Notes under the pieces: model-generated
What the model saw: the letters and a program-made list of their open reading frames with translations, nothing else
Told to the model about the DNA's origin: nothing
Database searches by the model: none
NCBI GenBank assembly: GCA_015178975.1
Contig: WHVD01000133.1
Span: forward strand, 163,738 to 227,737
Source of the DNA: Hysterangium stoloniferum
Lineage: Eukaryota; Basidiomycota; Agaricomycetes; Hysterangiales; Hysterangiaceae
Direction: 5' to 3'
Length of the DNA stretch: 64,000 nucleotides
Translations under genes and position numbers: made by a program
Part shown: positions 9,986-22,620 of the stretch, in pieces
Layout of the letters: each line of letters opens with the position of its first letter
How positions within the stretch are numbered: position 1 is the stretch's first letter

Positions 9986-11660
9986 TCAATGTAAGATTTC
10001 AAGACCTGGAAATGCAGCGTATATCGCCCCCCATGTGGCTAGTCGACGATTAGTGTTCTCGTACGATCTAGCCCATTGCAGAGCTGCATGGTCCGTAATG
10101 AGTAGAACGTGTTCACCTTCAATAAAGGGTTGGAAGTGGACTAGTCCCTCCTTTGCTGCTAACGCTTCTCGTTCAGTGGCAGAATAGTTACGTTCAGCGC
10201 TTTTCAGCGTGCAACTCCAGTATGCAATGACTCGTTCAATGGTAACTTCGGTCGCCTCAAAAGTGGGTCCCCATGAATCCAACCACTCAATCTCGGGCTG
10301 TTTAGTTTTGTACCGATGAACAAAGGATGGCACATCCTGCGCACGGTCAAAGGCTAACTTGGCTTGGGCATAGATTTTAGTGTTTATCAAGTCTCCTAAA
10401 GCCATCTTCTGGACTTGTTGGAGACAACAACCTAAGGCAAAGTCCAAAGCGTCCGTATACAATCGATAGGGCATCCCACTAACTGGATGTCCCAGCACTG
10501 GTGCTGATCCCAGTGCGGTTTTAACATCCTCATAAGCTCGGACGTGTTCAGCGGTCTACATCCAGGGTGTTCCCTTTTTTAGGAGCGAAAATAAAGGGGA
10601 CACCATCCATGAATAGAATGGTATATATGCCGAAAAGTAAAGGACCATTCCAAGAAACTGTTGTAGTTCAGAGACCTTAGTGGGTGGGGCCAGTTCCAAT
10701 ATAGCACGAACTTTCTCTTGATGGGTCGAAAAACCCAACCTGGATACTTTATGACCCAACAACAAGATCGAATTATATCCGATAAAACATTTCTTGGGAG
10801 AGAGAGTGATACCGGCCAAAGTGATGGCGCCAAGCACCTGATTCAGGTGGAGCAAATGATCATCCCAGTTCTTAGAGAATATGACTATGTCATCGATGTA
10901 GACTAGACAAAAAATCCACAAGTAGGGTGCTAAGACTGTTTGCATGATACGCTGAAATGTGGAGGGGCCGTTTCTGAGCCCGAACGGCATCCTTTTAAAT
11001 TGTCCACAGCCCTCTATGAGATCTAAAGGCTGTTTTGGGCTTATCATCCTCCAACATTTCTAATTGAGTAAACCCAGCTAGCGCGTCGAAAGAAGAAAGA
11101 ACATTTGATCCCGACAGCACTTGCATGATCTCCGATTGACATGGTAAAGGGAATTCATCTGGAACAGTGAGATGATTAAGTTTCCGATAGTCGATGACCA
11201 CCCGTGGTTTACCATTGCGATATACTACAAAGGCTGGCGCCCCCCAGGGGCTTTTAGATGGCTCAATGACACCCTGTTCGAACCAGGTATCCATTTGCTC
11301 GTCTATAACTCTCCTATTGGCAGGGGATGAAGGGAACATAGGCATGGATATGGGCTGGGCACCCTCTTTCAAGGGGACAGGGACTCTACATTCCACTTGC
11401 CCTAACCGTCCATTGACTCCGAAAGCCTTAACATTCTCAGTCAAAACTGACCTGAGACGTGGCAGGACCTCCGTTGGTATATCTGGTCCCAAGTTGACTA
11501 GCTTGTGAAGATCCTCTGAGGCAAATTTCTCATTATCAGCCACTGCAGCTGTCTTAGGACCAGGCGGTTCGAAATCGTCCGCAATCTCTGGTTCAACAGG
11601 TGGCTTAGGCCTCTCTGAGGCGACTTGACTGGTCCTCCTCAAGTTGAGAGAGACTTTCAA
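9986..11660 (-). pseudogene. Element I reverse transcriptase and RNase H (broken)
   Basis: The RT has the expected blocks in order: GVIEPSKSPWGAPAFVV, KPRVVIDYRKLN, the palm motif YIDDIVIFS, and the thumb-side GHKVSRLGFS. RNase H follows with LYTDALDFALGCCL and ITDHAALQWARSYE. At least three frame changes interrupt the region (near 11020, 10530 and 9970). In the intact ancestor it would be continuous with protease upstream and integrase downstream. The chromodomain Ty3/gypsy assignment is firm; activity is not possible as it stands. Confidence 0.88.
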
Positions 11661-11822
11661 TAAGGTGTGCGATCTTGGTTCGTGCCTGCTGCCATTAAAC
11701 CTTTCTCCTCAAGTGACCTGGGCTTGTGAGCCCAACGAGCGGGGTCATGAATTATCCCTATTGTCTCCCCTCGTCGGATAGTCTTAGGAGTTAGCGATGG
11801 ATTGGCTAAGGGTACTGCCACA

Positions 11823-12701
11823 CTATTCCTTTGAAATTGCCATGATTGGTGTGGCTAATATCGAACCGTCCTCATTTTGCAATACAATTCCTTCAACAAT
11901 CCATTCCTCACCCTTTAGATCTTCAACAAAAATAGGCACTAGTCTGGCTGACTCTGGATCGATAGTGCAATCCTCCAAGGCTCGCGCGACTCTTTCAGTA
12001 TGCACGCCTTTATCGGGGAGAGAGGTGAGCTTGGGTTGCTCCTTCTCGATGCTTCCCGAAAGGGACCTTATTGACAGTGAAGGTCAAAGGTTGGGGTTCC
12101 TTAGAAGAACTGGCTGGAATAAAACCCTGCCATCCTGGGAGAATAAGTCTAGATCCCAACGGCTGATCTCTTAGAGTACCGATTTCGTAATTAATATGGA
12201 AATCCTCTCCTAAAAGAATTGGCACCGTCATTCCTCTAACGACATAAGTTTCTGCCACGCAAACTTCAGTAACGTTCCACTGTCGTCCTCCAGGTAAATA
12301 GGAATATTAACATATCCAATAACCTTAGCGTTACCCGTGAGCTGGATTAGACGCAACTTGAGTCCTTGTTTCAACTTATATATGCCCTGCAGCCCCTTGT
12401 AGAATTCCTCCGATATAAGGGAAAGATCCGCTCCCGTGTCCATTCGAACTTTAACGTGTTCGGGTGAATCGGGAGTTCCTACATGACCGAAAACATGGAG
12501 CGCTGCAACTCCTATGCTAGAGTAACCACTGGGAGGATCCCGTTTTCGATAAAGGATCGTAGTATCCTCCTTCATCAGTTGACTGGGACGAGGGTATTGG
12601 ATTCTAGGCCGCTTACTTTCCTTGCGCAGGGACAAGATTACGTTCCTGTGCTCACTTTGACAAGGAATATGCTTCGAAAGGGGAATCCAATACTGTGTCA
12701 T
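11823..12701 (-). pseudogene. Element I retroviral-type aspartic protease region (broken)
   Basis: The active-site block MDTGADLSLISEEFY and a following flap-like stretch (GNAKVIGYVNIPIYLEDD) are in one frame; the second half (PILLGEDFHINYEIG) is in the next. The block matches element V, where the same DTGA motif is fused in frame to gag. It would process the gag-pol polyprotein. Two frame shifts (near 12240 and 12008) separate it from the RT. Confidence 0.85.
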
Positions 12702-12887
12702 TGTCGCCGTCCTCCGAATCTGAGTCCTCAGTACGGTAGTAAGTCGGGGGGGTTTCCAGGATCAAATGGGAATGTGTCAACGTCAGTTCCAGGCGAACAG
12801 AGCGAGTTTGAGCTGATTTGTTCAGTGAGAATCTCCAGTCTGCTCGTGCTTCTCGGTCAGGCCTTCAAGGTCCTGCCGATGAGCACT

Positions 12888-15539
12888 CAATCAGTCTCCC
12901 TTTTCGAAGAAATCTGCAGCGAGTATGGATACGTAAACTTCAGACAGAAGAGCTTCACTAGTCGTTCGATTTTCCTCCTTTACTAATGTGTCTCCGACTC
13001 GGGGCGCATAAATGGAAACAAAAGTCAATTCGTCATCAGAGCTATTTACTTGTCCTTGTATAGATAGTCCATGAACCGCTTCATATAACCTTTGCTCCTC
13101 AGCTTCCTCCGACATACATATCCTGTGTGCAGAGCATTTGTTGATAGAGACATAATGAGACATTTTGCCAGCTTGAGGACAGTCTATCTTGAAATGCTCC
13201 GGACTTCCACATATCCAACATTCCTTGGTGGGTTTGACCGCGCTCTTCTTGTTACTCCTCTCGAAGAACATTTTTCCGTGACGCTTTCCCTGCGTTGGAT
13301 TAGTGACGTCAGGGACGGTCCTTCTCGTCGAGCCTCTCTCGTTAGTCTCACTAACTGAGAACCTGGTTAGGTGAAGAGAAGTCAGTCGGTGATTCTAAAA
13401 TCTACTTCCTGACCCTCTGCTAACATTACGCACGGTTTCTGGAACCTGTAACGTTCCCGGTGTGTTTGGACCCAAGCGTTAATCAGAGCTTCTTGCAGGT
13501 TATTAGTCATAAGTCTGCAAACTCATGATATCGTCGATGGGTTGTCCTTGAAGAAGGTAGAGCCATTCTGTAGGCAGCGTGAGAATGAGTCTGCGTGTCT
13601 CATCTCCTCTGTCCTGGTGGAACCCGTACAAAAAACATGATAGAGTTTAACTCTCCGTTGGATATAGTGGACAGGTGTCTCGCGATCGTGACCAACTTGT
13701 CGAAATTTCATGGCTTCCCATTCTAAGGCCAAGGATTCACGCCAGCGAGTTCCAAGCAATCCTTCCACAATGCCCCAAAGAAATGACCCATGAGATTGAC
13801 TGAATTCAGTATGATGCTCACGGTCTAGGGTGCTCCACCAGACCTTAGTGTTTTCCATAAGTCGTCTTGGCAGAGCGAGTCCTAACATCACACTCAAAGA
13901 GTCTGATATCTCCGCAAGACTCATGATGTCCATGATATAGTCCAAGGCCTTGGATTGGGATCCATCGTATTCGGGGAGGTCAGACCATTTGATCTTGAGG
14001 TCGCTGGTGTTAAGAGTGATCTTCTTGTCCTTAGGTAAGTCATCAATAAGCGCGCTAGCTTGAGACCGCGTCGGAGTTCGAAAAGGGGTGTTAGGCACTC
14101 TATTGTGGCGCTCCCCACGTCCCGAGTTCCCTCCTCAGTCTGAAGTGTTCGAACTCCCGGATGAATCACTAGGGGGTCCTCCTGATGGCAAGAAGGGATT
14201 CGAAGTGATCGGCAGAGAATGGCGGGGACCGTCTGGATTCAGCGATCCTCGACCAGCAACTGGGCCAGCTATACCCTCAGTGAACGCTGTAGAGAAGGAT
14301 GGTCGACCCTTGCTGGTGACTGATCGATTTCTGACAGTGGTCACTTCGTTCCCAACGTTAGGGCTGTTGGGAACTCCCTCAAACGCGACACGAGAGCGAG
14401 GATCTCCCTGAAAAGGCGTGGGACCAGATTCCATCGCAATTCGTCTCTCCATCTCCATCGTGTTCAGGAGTCAACACAGCTGAGGTTGATGAAAGGGAGC
14501 ACAGACCTCAATCCTCTTTTCTTGAAGGCGTTCTATCACCTGCGTCCTCAAGTCCAGTGGAAAGTCCTCCATTATCACAGGACGGTTGAGAGAAGATAGG
14601 AAACGAGTATCTGGAGACCCATTTAGGTTGTGAACGAACGAATCAGTCATGGAGATAGGCGAATCGGGGACCTGAATCGAGTCGTTATAGGGGAGGAGTA
14701 CCTCTAAAACCATCTTATCGAGTCTTCTTTGATTTCATTTCAGCCGACCCCCTTAGAGTGAAGTACGCAAACGGCAGATTTGGCGTGACTCCATTGAGAG
14801 ACTCCTCCAACATGCGGATATACATGTACTGGTAGTCAACCTTAGGCACGACATGGTCTCCGCCGAGCAGGACATGCAGGATCTGCAACGCATCATCATG
14901 CGTACAAAGTGCTTCAAGGAATAGAGAAAACACCTCCTGCTTGAGAATCCTTCTTCCACCTTCTGTAGTGGTAGTCACCTCGTTCGACCATTCAGGAATC
15001 GACCGGGTCAAGTCCTCAAGGTTCCCCGGTCACGTGAATAAATCCCGCGCCGATAAGATCGCCTGGTAACGACCTAACCACACTGCTACAGTCACTGGTA
15101 AAATGGGGTAATCCGTATTGTACTCCTCTACAAAGGGGGTAACCAGATCATCAGAGATTCAATCGGTGTAGTACATATCCCATTGTAAGTCAATGGGCTG
15201 AGCATAGATCATATGACCTCCAAGGAACTGCTTGAGAATAACCTGTCTCGGAGGGAACCTGAGAACAGGCGAGGGTGCTTGACCAGCCTCAACGTTGACT
15301 CCAGGGGCGTTCGACTGCCCGAGTAACGAGCGTTCTTCAGGTGGGTCGGGTGGAATGTTCGTTGACGAATCCACTACTACTCCGGAAGGATCCTTTAGAG
15401 GAGTTGATCCTTGGAGAGTCGATGAAGACTTCCTCAAGGTGACGTTATGGGGTGGTTCCAAATTAGCGGATTTTTGACGAGGCATGGAGCTACTCGGAGC
15501 TGATGAAGACCTAGGTGTTTGGTTCTTGCCCGTAGTCAT
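12888..15539 (-). pseudogene. Element I gag polyprotein (broken)
   Basis: It starts MTTGKNQT at 15539, as in element V. Order: low-complexity N-terminus, a conserved N-terminal domain (RFPPRQVILKQFLGGHM; LQILHVLLGGDHVVPKVDY), a serine/proline-rich linker, the capsid region (KIKWSDLPEYDGSQSKALDY, ALPRRLMENTKVWWSTL) and a single zinc knuckle CWICGSPEHFKIDC (C-x2-C-x4-H-x4-C) near 13210. Stops or frameshifts occur near 15160, 14714, 14465, 14130 and 13520 and again before 13271. Gag would form the particle and bind genomic RNA. Confidence 0.88.
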
Positions 15540-15598
15540 TCGCGTGTTCGAGTTTTAGTAGTCCAATAATAAGATCTTTCTTCGTAGGAAAAGAACGG

Positions 15599-15616
15599 TC
15601 CGGCCCGGATCACCAC
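15599..15616 (-). other. Primer-binding site of element I
   Basis: Immediately inside the 5' LTR the minus strand reads GTGGTGATCCGGGCCGGAC. The TGGTGATCC part would pair with a tRNA 3' end including CCA. The same sequence follows the LTRs of element III (37469-37486) and element V (60591-60609). I could not assign the tRNA. Confidence 0.65.
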
Positions 15617-16259
15617 TGTGAAGAGTCGCTAGATTCTGACCGTTCAATATATGAAGAATAGTGTTTATTCAACTACTATTAGTAGGTATTGACCGTACAG
15701 TACAATACCGTAGATTACTAGACTGGCAGTACTAGTAAGGAGACACGCTATGCGTCTCAAGAGCAACTGTACAGTTGCTCTTGATGGCTAGAATGAGAGA
15801 AGGAAAGAGTTGACCTTCACGGTACAACTCGTAGCTAGACGCAAGATAGATAATCAACGAGAAGCTGAATATCTAAAGTAAAGATATAGTAGCGCGAGTC
15901 GACTATAGTGTCGACGAGCGCAAAGACCTTAGAGGGGAACTCGACCTTCACGGTTTGAGTCCAAAGTCTGTGAGTATGCGAGAGAACACTACCTTTATAG
16001 GTAGTTGAGACGTTACCCTTGACACCTCTCACTATTTGACGTCTGGGTCGTTTACGAGGTGGTGTCTGCTGGGTGAAAAGTGTCTATCGTTTGGCGCCAA
16101 GAGCGCCCATACGTATACACAAAGCTTTGAACTACAAAATAAGGGTATGCTCAAAATATAGAAAGAATGTAAATGAAGAAAATAAAAAGTAAATAATAAA
16201 ATACTATAATCCAACTATTATTCCTTAGTCCAATTATGCATATATGCATACCCTTCACA
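15617..16259 (-). mobile_element. Element I 5' LTR (family B, 643 bp)
   Basis: It reads TGTGAAGAGTCG...CCCTTCACA on the plus strand. It contains the family B palindrome (mirror halves ATGCATAT / ATATGCAT) just inside the outer end and the shared core with GGCGCCAAGAGCGCCC. It is complete, unlike the 3' copy of this element. Confidence 0.9.
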
Positions 16260-17028
16260 ACCGGTCCAAATGACATGTCATCCGAAAGGTTCGAAACTGA
16301 GCAACTTTGACAGTAATAGGGACCGTGGCTGTAACTTTCTACACTCTTGCTACACCTACATGATGCTGTGCCCTGAAGATTTCCCACATGATGACATGCG
16401 TATCCTTTGGATCTTGACCTTCATGAAAACTGGCCAAGCGGCAACTTGGGCAAGCGAGGCGATCCTGAGACACCATGCAAAAGGCATCATGTTTGTGGAC
16501 TGGGGCAATTTTCAGACCCAATTTGAAGCGGAGTTCTACCCGCAATTCGAACAAGAGGCCGCCACCAGTCGACTCAACTCTACGGCCTATTTTCAAGGCA
16601 ACAGGCATATTGATCTCTACATCGACGATTTCTGAGAAATGGCCCGCAAGGCAGAGTACACCGGTGCCCCCGTGGTCATGGCATTCAGAGCCGGTCTAAA
16701 CTGCGGCATTGAATGACAAGTTGCGACCATGACGGTCGGTCACCCAGGCAATAGCAACCTCGATGGCTGGTTTGAGACTGCACGTATCGCAGCACAAGCC
16801 CAGATGGCCAGTGACACATTCCAACAGTTGCTCCAGTGTTGAAACTTATCCTTGAGAACACCAGTTGTTTCGTCAACAACTGGATCGCATTCGCACTTGA
16901 TCCCCACACCTCCTCGTGTCAACTACGCACTGCCATCAGGGCCACCCCCTGGACTTCCCTTCCAGACTCCATCAATGCAACGGGGGTCTGCAATTGGAAC
17001 CATGCCTATGGAAGTGGACCAGGCTCGT

Positions 17029-18345
17029 TGTGAGGTATCAGCATTATCTCATAATGTTCTCTTAATTTTCTTTGAATTACTTAATATTTTCTCGAATTTT
17101 TATTGTATTTTTTACTATGTTTATTGTGAAAAATAGGCCTTATTCCTTTTAACTTCGCATAAATAATAGCATATATGGACTCATATTATGCTATTATTAC
17201 TTAATTAATTTATTATAATTTTTAAGTAATTATTTATATTTTATCTACTTAGTTATTGCTTTTCAGCACCTTGCTGCAGCTTGTTTATGCATTTTTGAAG
17301 TCATGTGACTTATTAGATAAGCCTCCGGTGTCGGGATGTCACACATGTCACGGATGTGACTTATTAGATAAGCCTCGGGTGTCGGGATGTCACACAGGTC
17401 ACTGATGTGACTACCCGAGTCATTAATTGATTCCACCGACTCATCGTTTGCTTCCGTCCCAGGACTGCGGCCTTGAACCTTCATGTTCAAGCCAAAGGAT
17501 AGAACCCTTGTCTCAGAGAGGGGAATCATGTGATAAATAAAGGGTAAATAATGAGTAGAATATGAGGTCATTATGATCTAACTAGTGACCTCATAAACTA
17601 AATAATTAGCTAATCATTTAGTTATCAAAATGTATATAAGGAGGGCCAAGTTTCCAATAAAATCATCTATCACACACACATTTTACTGCACAGCTCAGAA
17701 GCTTATCTAATCATCCTAAGGACAATAATAGCCTTAGTCTGATACACTCACTGCAAGCACCTACACTTGCAGCATCTTGAATCTTTGTCAGCAACTCTTG
17801 AACTTAGCTAATCATCTAAGTTTCCCCAGCCTCACAGCTACCCTTAGGCTTATTAATTACATAATAAACCTAATAAGTATCTAAGTATCCGTACTGAAAT
17901 TCCCTGCCAATACTAGATTATTCAAGGCCCAGCCCTAAGTTTATTGAATTAATCAAGTACAAGCACTCAGATAATCCAATACGAATTACCTTCTCTATTA
18001 ATAAATTATTTAACACCTTGTTAAATAACTATTAATAGTTACAAATAAGCATACAAGAATCCAAAGCTTTATATAAAGTCTCTGCTAAGTTACTGTGCAT
18101 ATATTCAGCTTCTAGCCCCTATTCTCAAGGAATAGTTCTTTTATTTGCTAAGAGAGTCATACACATTTCTATTGAACCTTTCAATAATCAAAATAAGCAT
18201 TTATTTGAGTTGTTTAAGCTTAATAGCGCAGCTCATTAATCTATCAGTATTTAAATTACTGGACCTTTGCTTGTTTTATTGTTGAAGCTCTGTGACACTA
18301 TAGCATATATTGAGCTATCTAAGAGAATCCCCTGAATACATTACA
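17029..18345 (+). mobile_element. Solo LTR E (1317 bp) in element II gag
   Basis: It starts TGTGAGGTATC, ends ATACATTACA, and is flanked by CTCGT (17024-17028) and CTCAT (18346-18350), a 4/5 target duplication. It has a TATA box at 17633-17640 preceded by AAAATG as in LTR C, and a tandem pair of about 51 bp (about 17310-17405) in U3. Frame restoration of the host gag confirms the boundaries. No coding sequence is visible. Confidence 0.87.
17305..17405 (+). repeat. Two-copy 51-bp tandem repeat in LTR E U3
   Basis: Two consecutive copies of GACTTATTAGATAAGCCTC followed by GGTGTCGGGATGTCACACA, differing at a few bases. Duplicated U3 segments are often promoter elements; that role is inferred. 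Confidence 0.7.
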
Positions 18346-18599
18346 CTCATCAGACACAGCAATACATCCCTCTCAATACCTGTCGTAAGTGTGGACAGGT
18401 GGGTCATTGGGCATGCAATTGTCCAGAGATAAGGGAAATCCTCCATTTCCTAGCAGAAGACCCAGACAACTTGTCAGCATTCACTCAAGATATATTGGCA
18501 TTAGAGGATGCAGGCCATATTTCCAATATGGACAAGGAGTCACCCCCACTGGGACAGTTGGTGGAACAGGGTTTTCCCCCCAGCAACGAGTGAAGGGTG

Positions 18600-19261
18600 T
18601 GTGAAGGATAGGTCATATAGGAGGCGCGACTAAAGGCTCTAAGCCTAGACCTTAAGCCGCTTTATAATACAATTATTTCATTTTGTTTTATATTTTTTAT
18701 TCTCTCTTTATCACTCATAAATACGCTTTATTAGTTCGAGAGCCCATGTATGCTTGTGGGCGCTCTCGCCCACAAGAAGTATGTGTATGTCACAGTAGTA
18801 GTCACACGACAAAAACTCAGACACTTTTCAACCCCGACAACCATCACCTGCACACGCAAGTACTGGTTTGGGGTCTTGTCTAAAACAAACCTCTACTCTA
18901 TCCCTCTTCATTGAGTCATAGTAATCACACTTCACACTGAAACAGTCGAAGTCCGTTACTACTACTTGATTCAACTTCAAGCTCTTGAACAGCGCGGTAA
19001 GAATATCCATCGTAACTAACTTTCTTAGGATATTCTCTCTCCTTCGCGCACTATATACTTTCTCTTGTCTATTCGGCCTTCAGCCCAACTAGCTAAACAA
19101 TCGAATCGTACCGTAAGGTCAATCCGTCCTTGTAATTATCTGCCAATTGTACCTTAAGGGTCGATCGTAATCTACATCTTAACTACTAGTCGATTGTATT
19201 TCGTACTATCGTTAGTCGATAACGATCGTACATTGAGTGGTAAACTACTCAACCCTTTACA
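18600..19261 (+). mobile_element. Solo LTR D (662 bp) in element II
   Basis: It starts TGTGAAGGATAGG, ends CCCTTTACA, and is flanked by exact GGGTG duplications (18595-18599 and 19262-19266). It shares the family A/B architecture (TTAGTTCGAGAGCCC, GTGGGCGCTCTCGCCC, ACACTTTTCAACCCC). Without it the reading frame between zinc knuckle and protease of element II is continuous, so the insertion interrupted a coding element. Confidence 0.9.
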
Positions 19262-22200
19262 GGGTGTGCCTTCATTGCTTATTCATGACCAGCTTCACAG
19301 TGTAATGATAGATAAGATAGAGCCCCAATACACTCCCTCTACTCATGCTGAAACTGTGAAACCAATAGTCACATCTAATCTCCCAAAACCCTACACCCAT
19401 CTCCCGAAGTGGGAGCGGAGATTGCCATCCACCTACATCATATGTTCAACCCCCTCAACCAATTCCTTGTCCTTACCGATTCAGATTCAGGCAACAGACA
19501 CTGCTGAGGTCCATGCCCTGAGTGCTCTTTTATATTGTGGCACTACAGGTCTATTCATTGACAGAGACTTTGTTAAAAAGAAGCACCTCACCACTCGTTC
19601 CCTCACTTGTCCAATTCCAGTCCTCAATGTTGATGGCACTCACAATGAGGCAGGTGCTATCATGGAAGTAGTTGACCTCATCCTGCATTATAAAGATCAT
19701 TATAAGCATGCTGTCTTTACAGTCACCAGCTTGGGTCACCACAAGATGCTTCTTGGATTCACCTGGCTGCAGCAGCACAACCCAGAGGTGGATTGGTCAA
19801 CAGGCAAGGTCACCATGAGTCGATGCCCATCCCAATGCCGGACTTGCCAACAAGAGTTAAAGGAAGGGCATCGGGCAGCTGCAAAGCTTCGGGTCTGTCA
19901 TACCAGGCCATTACCAATGCCCACCACTCCTATAGAAGACGATTTAATAATGGAGGGAGAGGTAGAAGAAGATACTGAAGAAGATACTGATCTTCGGGAG
20001 GATGGAGACTGCATTGGGTGGCCTCACTCCCCCCAGAAGAAGAGTTTATTCATGCAAGTACCACCACCTCTCAGCGTCTTGCAGAGGCATTTCGTCGTAA
20101 TTCCCAACCAACAACTTCAGGTAAAGGATCAGTACAAGATCAAATTCCTGTATACCTGCATGAATATGTGGACATCTTTTCCAAGGCCTCCTTTGACAGG
20201 CTCCCTGACCAGAAATCCTGGGACCATGCCATTGAACTGGTACCAGATGCCAAACCTTCATCTTGCAAGGTGTACCCTTTAGCTCCAAATGAACAGGCAG
20301 AGCTTGATGCCTTCTTTCAAGAAAACCTATTTACAGGCCATATCCGACCCTCAAAGTCACCCATGGCTTCCCCAGTTTTCCTTATTAAGAAAAAGGATGG
20401 GTCCCTTCATCTAGTACAGGACTATTGCGTTCTCAATGCTGTCACTATCAAGAATCAATACCCCCTTCCCTTGATCTCTGACCTTATCAATCAGCTATGT
20501 GGAGCTCATTATTTCACCAAATGAGATGTACAATGGGGATATAACAATGTGAGGATCAAAAAAGGGGATGAATGGAAAGCAGCCTTTCGCACCAACTGGG
20601 GATTGTTTGAACCCCTTGTTATGTTTTTCAGACTCACCAATAGCCCCTCCACCTTTCAGACAATGATGAATGACATTTTCCATGACCTCATCATGGAGGG
20701 GTGTAGTGGTCATTTATCTGGATGACATTTTGATATTCACCAAAACACTGCAAGAGCACTACTGTGTGTCACATCTAGTCATGCAACGGCTACACCAGCA
20801 TAAACTCTATCTCAGGCCAGAGAAGTGTGAATTTGAGAAGACCAAGATTGAGTATTTGGGACTCATTATTTCAGAGGGTCAGGTGGAGATGGATCCAATC
20901 AAAGTGGCTGGTGTAGCAGAATGGCCAACCCCAGGTAGCTGCAAGGAAGTACAGTCCTTTCTGGGGTTTTCCAACTTATACCAACACTTCATCAAGGACT
21001 TCTCCCACCATTCACGTCCCCTGTTTGATCTCACCAAAAAGGATCAGCCTTGGAAGTGGGGCAAGGAGGAAGTGGTTGCCTTCCACACTCTCAAGCATCT
21101 GGTGACTTCAGCACCAGTTCTTGCCTTTGTGAAAGATAACCTTCCATACCATATTGAGGCTGACAGTTCAGACTTTGCCATGGGGGCAGTACTGTCTCAG
21201 CAGTCACAGGAGGATGGCAAGTGGCATCCCATTGCATTCTACTCCAAAAGCCTCAATAAGGTGGAACACAATTATGACATTCATGATAAGGAGATGCTGG
21301 CTATCATCTGGGCACTGGAAGAGTGGCGTCACTTTGTAGAAGGTGCTGAGCATAAGTTCAAGATCTGGACAGACCACAAGAACCTGGAATACTTTCGCAC
21401 ATCCAAGAATTTGAACTGGAGGCAAGCCAGATGGTCACTTTATTTGGCACGGTTTGACTTTGAGATGCATCATCGTCCAGGAGCCTCTATGGGAAAATCA
21501 GATGCTCTATCCAGATGTGCTGACCATGGTTCTGGTGCAGAAGACAACAAGGATAGGGTACTTCTCTGACCTGAATTGTTTGCTATTCGAGCATTAGAAG
21601 GGGTAGAGGTTTATGGTGAAGAATGGGACATCCTGAAGGATGTCCAGAAAGGCTTGAAGGAGTCAACCCCAGAAGATGCAGTGGCAAATGCCATTCAGGA
21701 GATGCGCAAGACTAAAAGCAGGTCTATACATTCCTCAGAGTGGTCAGAATCAGAGGGCCTACTCCTGTTTTGTGGTAAGATATATGTTCCAGACCACTTA
21801 GATCTCTGCCGCCACATTATGGCCCAACATCATGATACCAAGGTAACAGGCCACCCAGGCAGGTGGAAGACCTTAAAACTCATTTCCAGGAATTACTAGT
21901 GGCCCCAAATGTCCATAAATGTAGGACTCTATGCCAAGACTTGTGATGTGTGTTTGTGGATCAAGACCATCCAGCATAGACCTATGGGTCAGCTGCATCC
22001 ATTGCCAATCCCCAGTCAATGCTGGGAAGTGATCAGTGTGGACTTTATTACAGAACTGCCAGAGGCCCACGGTTTCGATGTGATTATGAATGTGGTTGAC
22101 TCACTCTCTAAACCGGCACACTTCATCCCTACCATGACCACATTGTCAGCAGCAGGTGCAGCATGTTTGTTCCTACAGCATGTCTGGAAACTACATGGCT

Positions 22201-22620
22201 TGCCAATGAAGGTGGTTTCTGACCATGGCTCACAGTTTGTGGTGGAATTCACCAAGGAACTCTACCACTTGCTTGGAATCAAGATAGCCTCCTCTACTGC
22301 CTATCATCCTCAGACAGACGGACAGACAGAATGTCTCAACATGGAACTAGAGCAATACATATGGGTGTTCACAAACATGTGACAGGATGATTGGGATGAA
22401 TTACTCCCCTTGGCAGAGTTCCAATACAATAACCACATCCATTCTTCCACACAACACACACCATTCATGGTTGACACTGGTCATCATCTGCACATGGGTT
22501 TTGAACCACATCAGGTGCCATCCAGATTGGAATCAGTAAATGAACTTAAGGAGTGTATGGCAGATGCCCTACAGGAAGCTGAGGCTGCCTTGCAGAAATC
22601 AAAGGATACATGATGAGATA
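19262..22620 (+). pseudogene. Element II protease, RT, RNase H and integrase (broken)
   Basis: A protease-like domain at about 19490-19800 has LLYCGTTGLFID where a D-S/T-G-A/T motif is expected, so the catalytic Asp appears lost. [47 protein letters not shown] (about 20705-20745), FLGFSNLYQHFIKDFS. RNase H: ADSSDFAMGAVLSQ, YDIHDKEMLAI, TDHKNLEYFR. Integrase: CRHIMAQHHDT ... TCDVCLWIKT, SVDFITELPEA, VSDHGSQF, QTDGQTECLN (D-D-E residues visible). Stops occur at about 20522, 21567, 21897, 22380 and 22611, with frameshifts near 20030 and 20700. Clade: Ty3/gypsy, distinct from elements I and VI. Confidence 0.9.

Larger units (their letters stand above)
3308..16259 (-). mobile_element. Element I: decayed chromodomain Ty3/gypsy retrotransposon
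   Basis: Order in element direction: 5' LTR 16259-15617, primer-binding site, gag, zinc knuckle, aspartic protease, RT, RNase H, integrase, chromodomain, separate ORF3, polypurine tract, interrupted 3' LTR. Gag-pol is broken by more than ten stops or frameshifts, whereas ORF3 keeps a 556-codon frame. The element sits in the gag of element II; the right flank is ACCGG (16260-16264) and the left flank is lost. Its gag is closely related to that of element V at 60667. Confidence 0.9.
16260..18599 (+). pseudogene. Element II gag (interrupted by solo LTR E)
   Basis: The capsid-type gag domain is recognisable: GDRG ... FLHSCYTYMML, FPHDDMRILWILTFMKTGQA, FETEFYPQF-like, AEYTGAPVVMAFRAGLN and HPGNSNLDGWFETARIAAQA. 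After a 1317-bp solo LTR (17029-18345) the frame resumes with the zinc knuckle CRKCGQVGHWACNC (C-x2-C-x4-H-x4-C). Removing the LTR and one duplicated CTC(G/A)T keeps the frame open. In-frame stops occur near 16635, 16715 and 16840. The 5' end is missing because element I is inserted there. Confidence 0.88.
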
